Counted from the stretch's first letter, positions 11,523-27,259 are shown. The stretch: DNA of 64,000 nt from Prunus persica (GCF_000346465.2 NC_034010.1:2736926-2800925); one strand, 5' to 3'. A program made the numbers and translations. The notes: generated by a model not told the origin, from the letters alone.

Positions 11523-11568
<46 letters not shown>
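11503..11568. repeat. (CA)n microsatellite
   Basis: About 33 CA units with one TA interruption (11529). It abuts the break point of the Harbinger relic. Confidence 0.95.
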
Positions 11569-11571
<3 letters not shown>

Positions 11572-12640
11572 GATAATGGGTTTCAAATTTGGGGTGCGAT
11601 GGAAGCAATCGCCGCTATTGCGGGTGTGGTATGAGAAGGTCGGGTAAAGGAGGGTGGCTGGAAGGGACGTTGGGTTAGAGATGGGTTGTGTTGTTGGTGG
11701 GTGTTGCGGGCGGGGTTTGGGTGATATGGGTTTGTTTGTTTTTGGTTATTCTTTTTTTAATTTTTGTTATTTAATTCTTGTGTTTATCTGATTTTAGTTT
11801 TTTAAATTAATTTAAATAGTAGGGAAATTGTAATTTTGGACCAAAATGCCCCCTCAACAACTAACAGAAGTTTCTCTATTTTGACAGAAATTATAATTTG
11901 TCATCAAATTGATTAAATTGAAAACTACATGGACAAAATTGATTAAATTGAAACAACAGAGAAAAAAAATGATAAAAATGACAAACCACAAGGACCAAAA
12001 ACGACTTTTTGCCTTATTGAAATGTAAATAATATTTTATTTAATTTTTCCAAAGGTAGGCTCTACTTTTTCATGCTACCCACTTGGATTGTGAGTAAATA
12101 ACACATGTATAGTAAAATTAGCAAAAAGCCCCCTACCACGTCATCAAATTTGACAACCTTTTGAATGGAGTTAAGGGTAGGAGGCAACTTCCAGTTTGGC
12201 ATTGCTGTGCTGTGAAAATAATTGCTGTCAGATTTGCTGTGAGAGAAATCAGCTGTGAGAGAAAGCAGTTTGGCGTTTGATAAATTTTTTGTTCAAAGTG
12301 TTATTGGTATTGATTTCCATATAATCAGAAAACGATTCTCGCATAATTATTAAACCCAGCGTCTCTTCTAAACTAATTCCGGCATAATAAAAAAATAAAA
12401 ACACATTATTAGCTGCTTTCTCTTATAACTTTCTCTACAATAACTTTTAATAATAAATAATTTTTTTATAATTTATCAAATGGATTGGACTTTCCAATTT
12501 TTTTTTTAAAATCACTTATTATTCTAAATAAGCAACGCCTAAAGTGCACTTAAACTCACAGCTTTTCTTTTCTCCGGGTCAAACCAGGTACCTCCGAGCC
12601 ATTTCCAGCTCAGGGGCTGTCTGACCCCCATTGACCCCAT
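11569..12640. other. Intergenic with repeat-like fragments
   Basis: 11825-12015 contains the words GGACCAAAATGCC and AAGGACCAAAAACGACTTTTT, typical of dispersed plant repeats. 12190-12550 begins TTTGGCATTGCTGTG and ends AAGCAACGCC, loosely complementary ends that suggest a decayed MITE. No gene seen. Confidence 0.4.
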
Positions 12641-15600
12641 GTGGCTGCGCCAATTTGTAATTTTTGGTCAGAAAAGGCGCGCCGATCGCATTCCGCCCTC
12701 CACCCCAAAGAAAAAAGCCCAACAATTGATGAAGGTCTTGAACGATGGGCGGTGCAAGTGAAAGTGGTGAAGGGTCAGCGATCGCAGTTATTTTCCGGGT
12801 ACAGTTGCTTTTGCTCTGTCTCCGTCTTTAGCTCTAAAATGTGGCAATAATGTATGCATTTGCATTGTTGTAGAGGCTTTTTGTGTTCGTTGCAAGACAC
12901 TTGCTAGAGCATATAAAAGCTTTGCCAATTTCTTTACTCTCTGATACTTGATTTTAATGGGTTATGGATAAATTGTGTGCTTTCTGATATTTGGGCAAAT
13001 ACCATATTGAACAATGTGAAATTCATAGGCCAAAGAATGAAATTGAAATTTTGATATTGAGGAAGACAGTGGAGAAAAAAAAAAGGAAAAAAAAAGATTT
13101 ATATCAATCTTTTCGAAGAATATTCACCTTCTTGCAGCAGATTATGTGCGTTGTCATGCAGGATAGGGGCATAGTAGGGCCTTGCTCCTGATCTCTTGGC
13201 TATGTCTTCCTTGGAATTAAAATGGGTTGATGGTATTGCTTCCATATGCCTTTTGTGTTGACAATGTTTACATGGACTTTTTTGACACGTCTGGTGCTGA
13301 AATCCGTTTTGAAAGGGATGGTTGGTTGGTTGTTACGTCTGGTGCTAGAATAGATGTTCGGAGCAATATCACTGTCCCCACTAGCATTTATTGTCTGGGT
13401 GGATAAAATCTGTCCAAATTGATTGGTTTTTTCTTTGTCCCCAAGGTGATGGTTCTTGGAGTATTCTAAAGTATACAACAAGGGAATTGCTGTTCCATGG
13501 AATCAAGGACGTGAGAACATCTTGGTGTGTTGGCTGGTTTTCAGTCCATAGTTTTTACAAGAAAAAGGACGTTGGAAGCTCAAATATGGTTTGATTATTG
13601 GCTTGTGTCTCTTTGTGAAGGCACCAACGAAACTCATACATGCGAACATGCTCCTTTTTCTTGAATTCAGAGGTGTGCTATTTGTTCTGTGGTGTCTGCA
13701 GAAGGCTACTTTCTGTTGAATACATTGTATTTCGCCATTATTCTAGCTGCATCTTACTATTCATATGCACCAAACAAAGAATAAAATCCAGTGGTATTTT
13801 CCGAAGTTCACTGGTGAATGAAGTGTCTTCTATTGGAATTGGTAGTTAGGACTTTTCTGGGAGCAACTTTTATATTTGGATATTAAGAGAATGAAGTACT
13901 GTTCCATTCTGCTTATGAACCGCCAACCCAGGTGGTTTGTCCTGGTGCCTGAGAGTTGAATTGTTGTAGGTGTATTTATTTAATTCATGAAATGTGAGTT
14001 TTATAAAACTGTAATTTGAGTGCTATCTTCTCCTTAAAGTTTTCGTTTTTCTTCTTGGTTTCTGTCGACTCATATCTTTAATGCTTTTGAACCATTCTTT
14101 ATACATGCATAGACAAAAAGCATATTATTTTTTTGGCTTTTTTTTCTCTCTCCGTCTGTATACATGTTCAAATTTAAGTTTTCAGATCCCAAAAGCTTTT
14201 AAAGACCAATTTTACACAATGTTATGCGTTAGGGTTCATATTTTGGCAGTGTAGTGAAATTTCATGTTCCTTTTGTAGCTGGATTAAGTTTAAAGAAAAA
14301 AGTAACAACATTTACTATGTGATTTAGTGAATTAGTTTTCGCACTAACTGACAGAGTGCTGTTGCAGCTTGAACTTGATTTTGTTTGATTGTACCTGATC
14401 ACAAATATTTATGGAAATTTCAAGTGATTGTTCCCTGGCTCTGCTGTATTTTACATTCTCATGTTAGCAAATATGCCATCTTTAATGCCCATGGGGCATA
14501 TGTTAACATATTGTATGTTTAATGTTTATCCATGTTATCACTGTAAATATTTTACTGATCCATTTTATAGCAACTTAGATAAAAAAAATATAAAGGTCAG
14601 CTATCTATGTATATTTTTTATGGAATAGTCTGGACAATTATAGATTTCAAATCTCAATTGTAGCACTTGAGTGGTAGCCTACAGTAATTTCCTAGGATAT
14701 CTTACATGGGATGCAAAGATAATGAGTTCTAGTAATTGTTGTGAATCTAGGTGAAATTTATTCCAATAATATGCTTCCCACTGTTATACTGGGTACTAAT
14801 TATAGCACAAATTTGAGTAGTTTGCTCAACTGAAATCTGCAGTTTAAGTCTAAGTTTTGTGCTTAGGCTCACTACAATACAAAATTTATTGCATCAAATA
14901 TTGTGTTGCCTCCTTTCTTTTATTCAATTTTCAACTTAACTAAGCTTTTACTCTTCTAGGTTTTATCTTTCTTTTTAATTTATTATCCCTTTAGATTTCT
15001 ACTTGGCTAAGCTTTATTTTACAATTTACTTTTTATTGAATTTCACTCTTATTATTCCACTAAAAAATTTCCAATGTTGCGGGTGCAACAATCAGATCCT
15101 GAACCATTGGCTGAATCTTCTAGGCATGCAACCCAAACATGAAAATCTCAATCAGTTGTGTGACAAAAGTCACAAAACTGTACTGAATGTTTGTGAACTT
15201 TAGTATACCACATTTGAAGTGCTGTGCTTTTCTCCCTTTATTGGCTTAAATCATATAAACTTGGAGAAGTTTCTGGTATTCACAAACTCTGGGTTGTCAT
15301 AGCTTCTGACTTGAGAAAGGAAAGAAGAAGAATGAAGAGTCTTGGTTCCATCTTCATTCACATGGCTAGGGTGCATAATAATTTCTTAAGAGGAGATTGC
15401 TCGACAGTTAAAAAAATCATTCAATGTTATGTTAATGACTCGGAAGGAAGAACTTTGTTGTTTTCATTACAATTCAAATTTGTGCGTTTTCTTATTTAGG
15501 CATACTCCTGTCCTCCTATCTCTAGTTTATAACCTTTACATCTTTTAATTGATGGAGTAAGTTTTCATCCTCGACCATATGAAAATAAGAATTGTACTAT

Positions 15601-18600
15601 TATATTATATTTCATTATTTTGATGAGTAATTCTTGAGTCTGGATTTGGTTCATTGAGCAATTGTATATCTTAATTGAAGATAGAGTGACAAAGGACTCT
15701 ACTGAAAAATTTAGTATGTTTTGCTGTCGCTTCTTATAAATCTCACTACTTTACCTGATATTATATGCAGTTATATATGTGTGTCACCTTACCCCTTCAT
15801 TGCTATGAATTTTTTTATCTTCAAGTTATAAACTTTGGCCTTTACATCCTTATCCCAGAATGGAAGGCATGAACAGTTTCTTTCTAACAAGATTATTGTA
15901 TATTATGTTAAAGGGGCTGAATTCAGTTAATTGTACGTGCTTCGCCTTCCCCCAGTCATTTTTACCTTCCAACATAATAATGTTTTGATGATAGAGTAAA
16001 AACACTGCAGTGTGCTTGAATATGCTCTATTATCAATATTGCTATTGATGTATCTCTTTCTATGTGTACCACTTTTGACTCCTCAAAATTTTACTACTTG
16101 CTTGAAGAATTCCACCGTAAATATATTTCTGCATTTGTTAAATGCCTTTCAAATCAACACCGCTGCTTTTTCAGAACTTGTGAATACCTTAGAAATAAGT
16201 GGTTGCCTCAGGGTTGTCATTGTATAGATTTTCTGTCAGATGTAGATCTTTAAAGAGGAATTCTTTGCAAGCCAAAAACATCTTTAAATTACAATTTAAT
16301 ATAAAAGTTTGTCTAAAAAGTTGTCAGTGTTTTTGTAAATTTGGAATTGTGAGAAATTCCACCTCAGTAAGAGATATACCGATACTTTGGTTAGAATGTG
16401 GCTAAACACCATGAATGACTTGATGTATTTTGTTTTCTTCTTTTGATAAATCATGGGGTTTGCTCCTGTTATCTGCTTGAAACACAGTAATGCTGGTAAA
16501 TTATGCTTAATTTCTTGTTTATAAAATATTTGAATATTTTACCCTTGGCTTCATTTTCAGGGAGGATGGACAGATTTTATGGGTGCATTCCAAATTAATT
16601 TTCTGTTCACTTTATCTCCGAGGAGGAGTTTTATGGCATTTTAAACTTATTGCTGTTAAGTATATTGATTTATATAAAGGTATCATCCAAATGGGAATCA
16701 GGACCAGACAGAACCCTGTGTAGTACAAATTCAATTTGGTGCACTGAGCAGCCTACCCACTCACATTTCATTGACTTATTATGTGCCCTTCATGGGGCAA
16801 TAATTGCCCCTTGACCACAATTTTTGGGGTCTGAAATGCATATCTCAGTGTTGCTTTTGTATGTAAGATTCTTTTCATATGCAATTATTTTTTTTATACT
16901 TATGGTACCATCTGGTCAATCAGCACTGAATGAATTGCTTGAAGTTTGGTGGTTTTGACAGAAAATGGACCTTTTTTTTGTGTCAGATTTTCCAACAGAT
17001 TTTGCTATGTTCACTGGCTAAGCAACATTAGAGTTATCACTGTCTTTAAGTGAGACATAGATATTCTATTTAAGGTAAGTGAAGTACTTAGGCTTTTTTT
17101 ACTTTTTGAGATTCTGTGATTTGTACAAATCATTGAAAAGTAGATTCAATGATATCGTAAATATTTGAGTACTCTTAGAGGAATGTGTACTCTGTGTTCA
17201 TAACTCAGTTGTTCTCTTTATTTTACAAGTATTGAATAGTTATAGAAAATTGTCGGAAGTTTGAATGACTTGAATGTGTCATCAAAACTCATCCCCTATC
17301 ACCAAAACTAATTGGAGTGATGACCCCTTCTTGTGAATATTCTCAAGCAAAGGTCCTTAGCATCCTAAGAAAAGCGGAAGCTTCCCTTTATATTGTGGTG
17401 ATTTTAGTCTTCTGAGACTGACTGGTGTTTTGAGTGGTTTCTGAAACAGAGGAAACCATACTGAACCAATGCATTATGTAATTATGAAAGTACACATGCT
17501 GTCGACAACTTTCCAACCAGTGTATTGTACAGTGATTAAACAGGTACCTGAATTGTTTGAACAACAGAATGCCTATTCTAACTTTCTGACATAGAGATAG
17601 AAGAATCTCTTAAAGAGCAAAATTTCTCTCCTATTTGAGTTCACTTTCTTGATAGATCCTTCTTTTTGCTGACGTTGGATGCATATGAAGGTGGATGAAG
17701 ATGTAGAAATTCATTAACTTTGATATTTTATGGTTGAAATGAAAGGTACAGAAACTCATGGATATTATATGATTAGCCAGAGCATTAAACTGGAAATCCT
17801 CACTTTGTACTTTGTAGAGAAAAAAAGGAACAAATAAAGTGATTTTTGTGTGAGATCTGTGCCAGCCTGCTATGTTGTGCGAGTCTTCTAAATTAAGAGA
17901 AGAACAAAAAAAACCAAAACAATAAATAAATAAATAAAGTAACAAAGGATACAATTAACCATCTTTGTTTCTGATTAGTTGGATGAATGCCAGTAAATTT
18001 GTTTGTTCAATTTGTTCAATATAGTTTGTCATTATGATATTCTGTTATTTTTCATTTTCAATTTCAGGTTTTGTCACGATTCACTACTACTCTAGTAGTA
18101 ACCTTTATCAATTTCTATTTGCTGTTACTACTACTACTACTAGACACACATACACATCAACATTATAATGAATTAATATTATGATGAATTTCTAGGTTCA
18201 GACAATTGTTGATGTAAAATTGTAATCTCTACTGGAACTGAATTATTGTGTAACTGAGTTTAAAAATTATTAAATGGAACGTAACTGAAGGGATTGCTTT
18301 AATGTCATTTTATATTCTGCATGATCATTTTAGAAGCTAAGATGAATGCTCTGTAGGTCTGAGCTCCTTCACTCACATTGCAGTTGCCAGCTCTTTCTCA
18401 TTTAGCTATTGCCAAAATTTGGTACAAATTAGTGCTGACCTAGATTAGCCAATAAGTGAAACTATCATCATCTCATCATCTAATATACCCAGTTGTTTTA
18501 GCGGTTCATGGCAGCAACATATGATATTAATATGGCAAGGTGACAGAGGCAACAAGTTGAACATTGCAACTACAGGTTAACTGTCCTTTTAGTTCCCCTT

Positions 18601-19037
18601 TCTCCTTTTTCTTTCTTTATGTTTTCTATTTGATCTGAATCTATATTGATGTTTTACATGCTAGTGCCGCTTTATTCTGAGTATTTTGTTTCTTTCATTG
18701 GAGATATAAAATTTTTTTGATAACACATCAGAGATATGATATTGGATCTTGTTTTTGAAACTGGATTCATGAAATAGATTATTCAGCCATATTTTACAAA
18801 AATTAGTATTTACATCCTCTGTAGGGCTGGTTTTCCTCCAGTCCCTTTACACCTATGATTTACAGTTTGTATTAAAATATTTTACCCTTTCTCTTAACGC
18901 CCTTCCAGTCTTCCTAGGACACATAATTTATATGAGAAGGCTCGTGAATATAAAAGTAGCTCGTAACCTTTTTGGTTAAGGTAAATTCCCACATGACTTT
19001 AGGGCCTCTTCTTTTGTAATATAGCACGTGGCAACTG
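12641..19037. other. Long stretch without a defensible gene
   Basis: About 6.4 kb of T-rich DNA that resembles intron or UTR sequence read on the plus strand. A short GC-richer segment near 12640-12800 looks like a 5' exon: ATG at 12744 opens a frame (MGGASESGEGSAIAVIFR) that runs into a possible GT donor near 12798. I cannot connect it to downstream exons. A second coding-like fragment lies at 16062-16253 (59 of 63 residues look unbiased, with FHRKYISAFVKCL and a Cys/His-rich end). Either a long non-coding transcript, a gene with very short exons, or a decayed gene is possible. Confidence 0.3.
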
Positions 19038-21337
<2,300 letters not shown>

Positions 21338-22856
21338 TTTTTCTGTTAGAAGAGATGAAGGCTGCTGAAGGTGAAGGAGTTTAATCTTTTAGTTGTTTCT
21401 TAGTAAGGAAGGGTAAAAGGCAAAAGAAGAGGTGTAGAAGAGCCAAGAAAATAAATGGTTGAGGAGGGAATTTAAAGGGCAAAGCTTTGGGTGGCTGAGT
21501 CAACCCATCTTCATGTTTTGAGAATCCGTATGAAGACTGCCTACTTGGGTGGAAGAGTTTTAGGATTTTCTTTTAGTTCTCTTTTTGGGGCTCTTTTTTT
21601 TATAAGAGAAGGCATCACACATATGCCAAGTTGAATGGAAAAAGTCACAAGAAAGAAAGATTTCACAAATCTTTGCACTTTTTCTAACAGTTGCAACCAC
21701 AATCTCACCTTTTCCATTCTTTAAAATTTTCTGACTTAATGTTAATGATTTCTTCCCAATTATGGTATAAAATTAATGCCTCTGCATCTCTACCCGAATT
21801 CATTTTGCTCCTCATCTGATGACAGGTATCCGGTATGCCCATATTCGTGTCTTGCTCACATGAATGGTCAGATATGGTGCTGTCCTTTGAATCCATTGTT
21901 ATCATAGTGTTACCATCCCGTATCTACTTGCAGATCGGATGAGAGGGACTGAGGCCTGCCCTTGATTCATTTGAGAGGGAGAAAGAGATGGAGCTGGTAG
22001 GGTTGTGATAGGGTCCATGTGACATGTGAAGTTGAAATGGTTTGTGTGCTTTTGTGGGGTGAAGTGGTATGATTGGTTTACATTGGGACCCCTTTTGGCT
22101 CACTTTGATAGGAGAAGAAGGAAGTAGGGCAAACTTGGGGATGGCAACTTGTAGGAAGCACTGAAAGACCAGCCCTTCTGCCCATCATCTGCTACTGCCG
22201 CTGCTATGAAGCCTTAGTTCCCAGCAAATGGACAAGTTTGAAAGATTCTCTTGTTTATATGTTTTTTTTTTTTTCCTTTTTCAGGTGCAATTAAATTAGT
22301 CTAGTTATCACTTTTCTTCCGCAACTTGTTTTTTAGCACCAATTAAAAATTTGCATCTCTATGGGGAGCATCTCATCTCCCCTTTCTCCTTTCCCCTTTC
22401 CCCTTTTCATGCCTTCTTCAAAGTGTGATATGCCCTCTACATAATTTGTTTTGGAATTGTCTCTAATTCTCTATACTAACAAAAACAGTGGTCTATTAAC
22501 CTTTAACCTGTCTCCAAATATTGCAGAAGATCTTCTGAATTATAGCTGGCATCATAATTTTGTTCTATAATAGGACAATAATAGTGATGGATGGCAAGAA
22601 GCTAATAACAAATCGGGAAAATGGTGTCTAATATCAACAAGCGAGACTAGATGATGTCGGATGTCCTGTGTCCTGGACTGGACATAGGTGATCATCCATG
22701 CTAAATCAGAAGATTTCTCTTCTTTGGCTTGGAAGATTCTGACACCACAACCCACCAAATTTTATTTAGCGTTTGGAATTTTCTTTATTCAAAGACTCTT
22801 GTGTGTCTGGCGCATTGCGTCGACTTCTACAGCAGGAGATTTGAAATTTGAAATTT
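21338..22856. other. Upstream region of the cytokinin dehydrogenase gene and intergenic DNA
   Basis: Presumed 5' UTR and promoter of the minus-strand gene. Between 21340 and 21500 are purine-rich words. No other gene or repeat terminus recognised. 22380-22410 is a short CCCTTTC run. Confidence 0.5.
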
Positions 22857-22859
22857 TTA

Positions 22860-23551
22860 GGGTCCGTTAGATAATAATTTTAATTTTAGTTTTTTGTTTT
22901 TATTTTCTGTGCTAGAGTATAGAGGAAAAAGAGGAAGAATTTAAGCGAGAATGAGAGTGGGGATCGGATTAAGAGAGAAGATGAGTAACAAAGTGAAAAA
23001 AAACCTTTTAAAATTGAAATATATTTGAAATTGTGTTCACTTTAATAGATTTCAGTTTTTTGTTTTTGTTTTAACTTTTGTTACTCATTCCTTCTATCCT
23101 CCCATCTCATCATCCCTCTCAATTTCATCTTCACTCTCATTTTTCTTTACTCTAGCACAAAAAAATGAAAACTAAAACCTGAAACCTAAAAATTGCCCGT
23201 TTGAGAACTATTTCAATTTTAGTTTTCAGTTTTTAATTTTTATTTTTGTGTGCTAGTGTATAGAGCAAAATGAGAGTAAGAATGAGAGTGAGGATGAGAT
23301 TGAGAGAGAGTACTGAAGGGGAGGATGGGAGGATGGGAGGGAGAGGTAACAAAAGTGAAACAAAAACTTGAAAGTGAAAATAATTTCAAATATATTTCAG
23401 TTTTTAGTTTTTGTTTTCACTTTTATTACTCCTCTCCTTTCATCTTCCTTCTCAATCTCATCTCCACTTTCATTCTCCTTCTTTTTCCTCTATATTCTAA
23501 TACAAAAATAAAAAATTAAAATTAAAATTAAAATGATTATCAAACAAACCC
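22860..23551. mobile_element. Two adjacent fold-back MITEs of one family
   Basis: Copy 1 (22860 to about 23195) and copy 2 (about 23194-23551) lie in tandem. Each begins with a word like GGGTCCGTT or GCCCGTTTGAGAAC and proceeds through TTTTAGTTTTT words, a purine-rich middle (GAGAATGAGAGTG / GATGAGATTGAGAG) and its complement (CAATCTCATC...CTCTCATT). Each ends with the complement of the start (copy 2: ATGATTATCAAACAAACCC). The two arms pair over most of each element, so each is essentially one long inverted repeat. A third copy is at 36169-36510. No coding capacity; the transposase superfamily cannot be told from the ends. Confidence 0.7.
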
Positions 23552-25736
23552 TAAAATTAGAATAATTATGAAACGGGCGGAAAAAACTTTAACAACAGTT
23601 TCAAATATGCTAAAAATATTTAAGGATAGATTAAATAAATATATCCTTTCGGTTGCTAGAAGTTTACAGGCAAAGAAGATACCAACAGAGAATCTGCTAA
23701 AGGGTATGCAGTGGACAAATGAAAACGACATAATTATTACCTCAAGGCCAACAACATGATTATTAAAAAATAAAAAATAAAAAAATAAATATAAATAAAT
23801 AAATAAAAAATAAAACCACATTTTTTGGATGGCATGGGTGGGTGACTTAGATTGGTCTGGTACAAGTGTCTTAATCTGCATACATAAATCTTTGGTTAGG
23901 ATTATAAAATTGATTGCTATAATTTGATATAGATATTGCTCATCACTATAGTTCCTCCAAGTGTGAACTCTAGTATTTAGTTTTTAGTCCTCTTCTCATT
24001 TGTGGAATTGTGGTGAAAAACCTAATCCTTTTTTATTGCATTCTTTCTGGAAGGAAACCGAACCCACCAATAAAAGAAATCAAGACTTGCATTAACTTGA
24101 GCATTTATATTGTGGGAACACCCCAAATACTTATGTCCTGAGAACGAGGGAAACTCTTATGCAATGGAGATAGCACTTTTTGTTATTCTCAGTCAATAAG
24201 TCAATGATATGTAAGATAATTTTTTCACATATCATTATATTATTAACTGAAAATAGCAAATCAGTATAATTTCCATTATAAGTAAGTTTTTTTTCCTTGA
24301 GGACCCATTGTGCGATGCTCATGGGTTTGCAGAAGTACTTTAGCAGTGAAAAATATGTTGAATATAATCACCACACGTGTCATGGCTGAGATCGAAGGGC
24401 GGCTAAAGAGGGCCCCTTTGCAGTTTCCATGGTCAATTTGGTCATATTCATGAAAGATCATCTATTAGATAATCGAGCAACATTGTTAGAGCCAAGACAC
24501 TTTTAGATTAGATTAGTGAATCACACTATTAAATATGTAAATAGGAATTTTTAGGTGTGATTGATATACTGATATTTGTGTTATAATTCACGTATCATAA
24601 TATGTGAATTACATATGTTAATATATCAAACTCATATTATGAGGTGATTAGCTGATCAATAATATCACGTAACACTGTTACGATCATACGGAACATAAGG
24701 GTTAGATGATTATACCACAAATCTCATTATAAGCACAATCTCGAGCATGAGATTGGCCCTCCTCGAATCATAACTTGACAAGTGGGTGATGTGTCCACTA
24801 GGCCCGAGGAGATAGGTGGGATTGCCACATTAGGTTTGTAGCCGTCCTCATCATCAAGCATGCCATTGAAGTTAAATAAATTATTGATGTGCTTAGAGGG
24901 CGAGTAAGACTATAGGACACACAGAATTGGCGTTGGATGATTAAACCTATGAGATTATAAATTATTCTTATCATGTTCCCTAACCCACTTTTATTCCACT
25001 TTAATCAATGTCTTCTTGTCCCTTCAAATCCCTGCGGTAAATTAATCTAGGAAATAGAATCTCTTTGTTTTGCTTGTTTTGTCGTGACTATCAAACTTTT
25101 CCATGAGGGTAAAAGTGAATTATAGATTTTATGCATCTCTCAATCTCTCATGCACACGTAAAAGGTAAAAGGTAAAAGATAAGGGGAATAAAAAAGTGGA
25201 AGGAAGGTAGAAAATATTTTGGAAGGTGATGTTTACTTTCAACTAAGATATAGGTGAAAAGTGAGTGTTGAAGGTAAACACTTTCGAAAGTTTGAATTCT
25301 TGAAAATAGTCAAGAATTAATTCATATTAAACTAACAAGTTTATTACGTGCAACTTCATTTTGTATGTTAATAAGTAAATGGGGGATGAGCGTTGGAGGT
25401 TTCAATCCCAAAAGCTCCTCAAATATGAGTTCTTGTATTAGGTAATTAAGCAATCGCTAAACCCCATTAGAGAATGGACGGCCAAAGGCCAAAACTACAA
25501 TATTTATATTAAATTAAGATATATATATATATTAGTTCTGCATTTAAGTATAAGGATAATTAAATTGCTATCCTTAAATACGATATATTATACATACAAG
25601 AGATAGTCTAAACTATTCTAAAATTAAGTTTTAATTTTGATTCTTTGACTTTATATATTTATAGCTAGGTATATTATTACTAAATTACAAACATATATAT
25701 CTTTCTAGACATGATGTTATAGTTTTCGTTTACTTA
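23552..25736. other. Intergenic, no gene seen
   Basis: AT-rich, with A-rich runs at 23763-23815. Minus-strand frames at 23540-23881 and 24131-24461 are hydrophobic low-complexity artefacts. No RNA gene recognised. Confidence 0.5.
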
Positions 25737-26240
25737 TTAGGTTAAATACCTCTTAGTCACTGTGTTTAACATGAAATTTCAATTGGGTCACTGAGAAAAA
25801 AATTTAACCAAAAACAATGCAAATGATATGCTCTTGCATAGGTTGCTTATAGGCCATAGGCTAAAGCATTATGATAGGTTTAGCGTCAAATAAGGTATAA
25901 AAAAAATGCTTTAACTAATTCATGTTAATAAGGTTTAATTAACCTTCTCAAATAGTCCAGGTATACGACATAAAAACAATAGCAAATATTAATAAAGATA
26001 TCATTTTATGAAAAAATAAGTTCATATCTTAACAATAGTTTCACAAAAAGGTAAATCCATATCTTCAAAAAAGCTCCAATTATAATCTCAACTTTTATCA
26101 TGCGCGCTCACCAAAAAAAAAGTCCATAACAAAGTTGTAGGAATATAGCATTTGCATGCTTTTTGGCTAACTTTTTTTCTCAATAACCAAATTGAAATTT
26201 CGTTTAAAATTCAGTGACCAGAAAAGAGTATCTAACCCAA
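25737..26240. mobile_element. MITE with about 75-base terminal inverted repeats
   Basis: The left arm (25737-25815: TTAGGTTAAATACCTCTTAG..., then CACTG...GAAATTTCAATT) is matched by the complement of the right arm (26165-26240: ...AAATTGAAATTTCG...CAGTGACC...GAGTATCTAACCC). Identity is high over about 75 bases. The interior has no open frame. A partial third arm of the same type lies just downstream (about 26318-26390: CACCAAATTAAAATTTCGTG...), suggesting a second broken copy. Confidence 0.7.
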
Positions 26241-26245
26241 CCACT

Positions 26246-27089
26246 TAACATAAACTAACCACAAGTCTATAAATTATAAATATCAGATAATACAGTAACC
26301 AATATGATTAAATTATTTTCTCCGTCACCAAATTAAAATTTCGTGTAAAATTCAATGACAAAAAAAAAGAAGCATTTTAACTAAAAATGAGAGCCATCAT
26401 TGCGGATGATTTGAAACATTAAAAGTGGTGATATATTGCGGGGAAAAGCCATTGCTGGCTGACTGTAAAACGGGGAAGCTGTCTGTGAACATTTCTTATT
26501 ATGTAGTAGTGAGTTTTCCTTTATGTCATCTGTCTCATATTATTTAATGTAAAAACCTCTTAATTTATTATGAAAACAAATCCATTTTAGAAAGCACTTT
26601 TGTGGTGTTGCAGTGAAAGATACACACACTCTGTCGACCATGAATTGCATGCCTTTGTGCGCATTATAATTTTGTCACTTGTACAGATAGCCAAAATCTT
26701 CATTGTGTCACCTGGAAAGGTTATTAGATGGAATTTTAAATTGTATTTCTTTGCTTTGTTACCACCTCTCCCTTCCCTTTCTAATGGAATCTGTTGCAAG
26801 CAATTAAGGAGTTGAAGCACACATTCACTTTGAATAATTAGTTTTTAAAAAAGAAAAATAAAACATTTGAAAGCGAAACAAAAGGTTGCAGCTGTAATGC
26901 TCAAAGATAAAGGGGATTTTTTTCGTTTTAGTTTTAATTTAATGGGTACATACAACTCGAGTTCGGAAACTCTGTTTATATTTTTAGTTTTTTATAAATA
27001 GGCTCATTCTAACATGATATAATAAAAAAACCCTTCAAGTTAATACTTTAGAAAATCTCCATGATACGAAAAGAATTGAAAGGAATGCA
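26246..27089. other. Intergenic with a partial MITE arm
   Basis: Contains the orphan arm at about 26318-26390 described with the preceding element. Otherwise AT-rich with no supported gene; two overlapping opposite frames near 26600-26820 are not convincing. Confidence 0.45.
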
Positions 27090-27097
27090 AATATAAT

Positions 27098-27251
27098 CAG
27101 GGCGGAGCTATTCATAGGCTTGAGTGGCCTGGGCCCCCCTTACCATCTTCTCACCTCTTTGACTGTATAAAGAGTATAGTATAGATTGCACAAAAATTCC
27201 ATAGTTTTAAGCTTGTGGCCCCTCAAATATCAAATTCTACGTCCGCCACTG
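27098..27251. mobile_element. hAT-type MITE with exact 8-base target duplication
   Basis: A 154-base element whose ends are CAGGGCGGAGC at 27098 and the near-complement GTCCGCCACTG ending at 27251. It is flanked by a perfect direct repeat AATATAAT (27090-27097 and 27252-27259). An 8-base duplication with CAG...CTG ends is the hAT signature. The interior is non-coding. Confidence 0.85.
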
Positions 27252-27259
27252 AATATAAT

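Noticed and set aside
12744..12800. Possible first exon MGGASESGEGSAIAVIFR with GT donor
   Set aside because: No downstream exon could be joined, and the family is not recognised; kept only as a note in the 12.6-19.0 kb entry.
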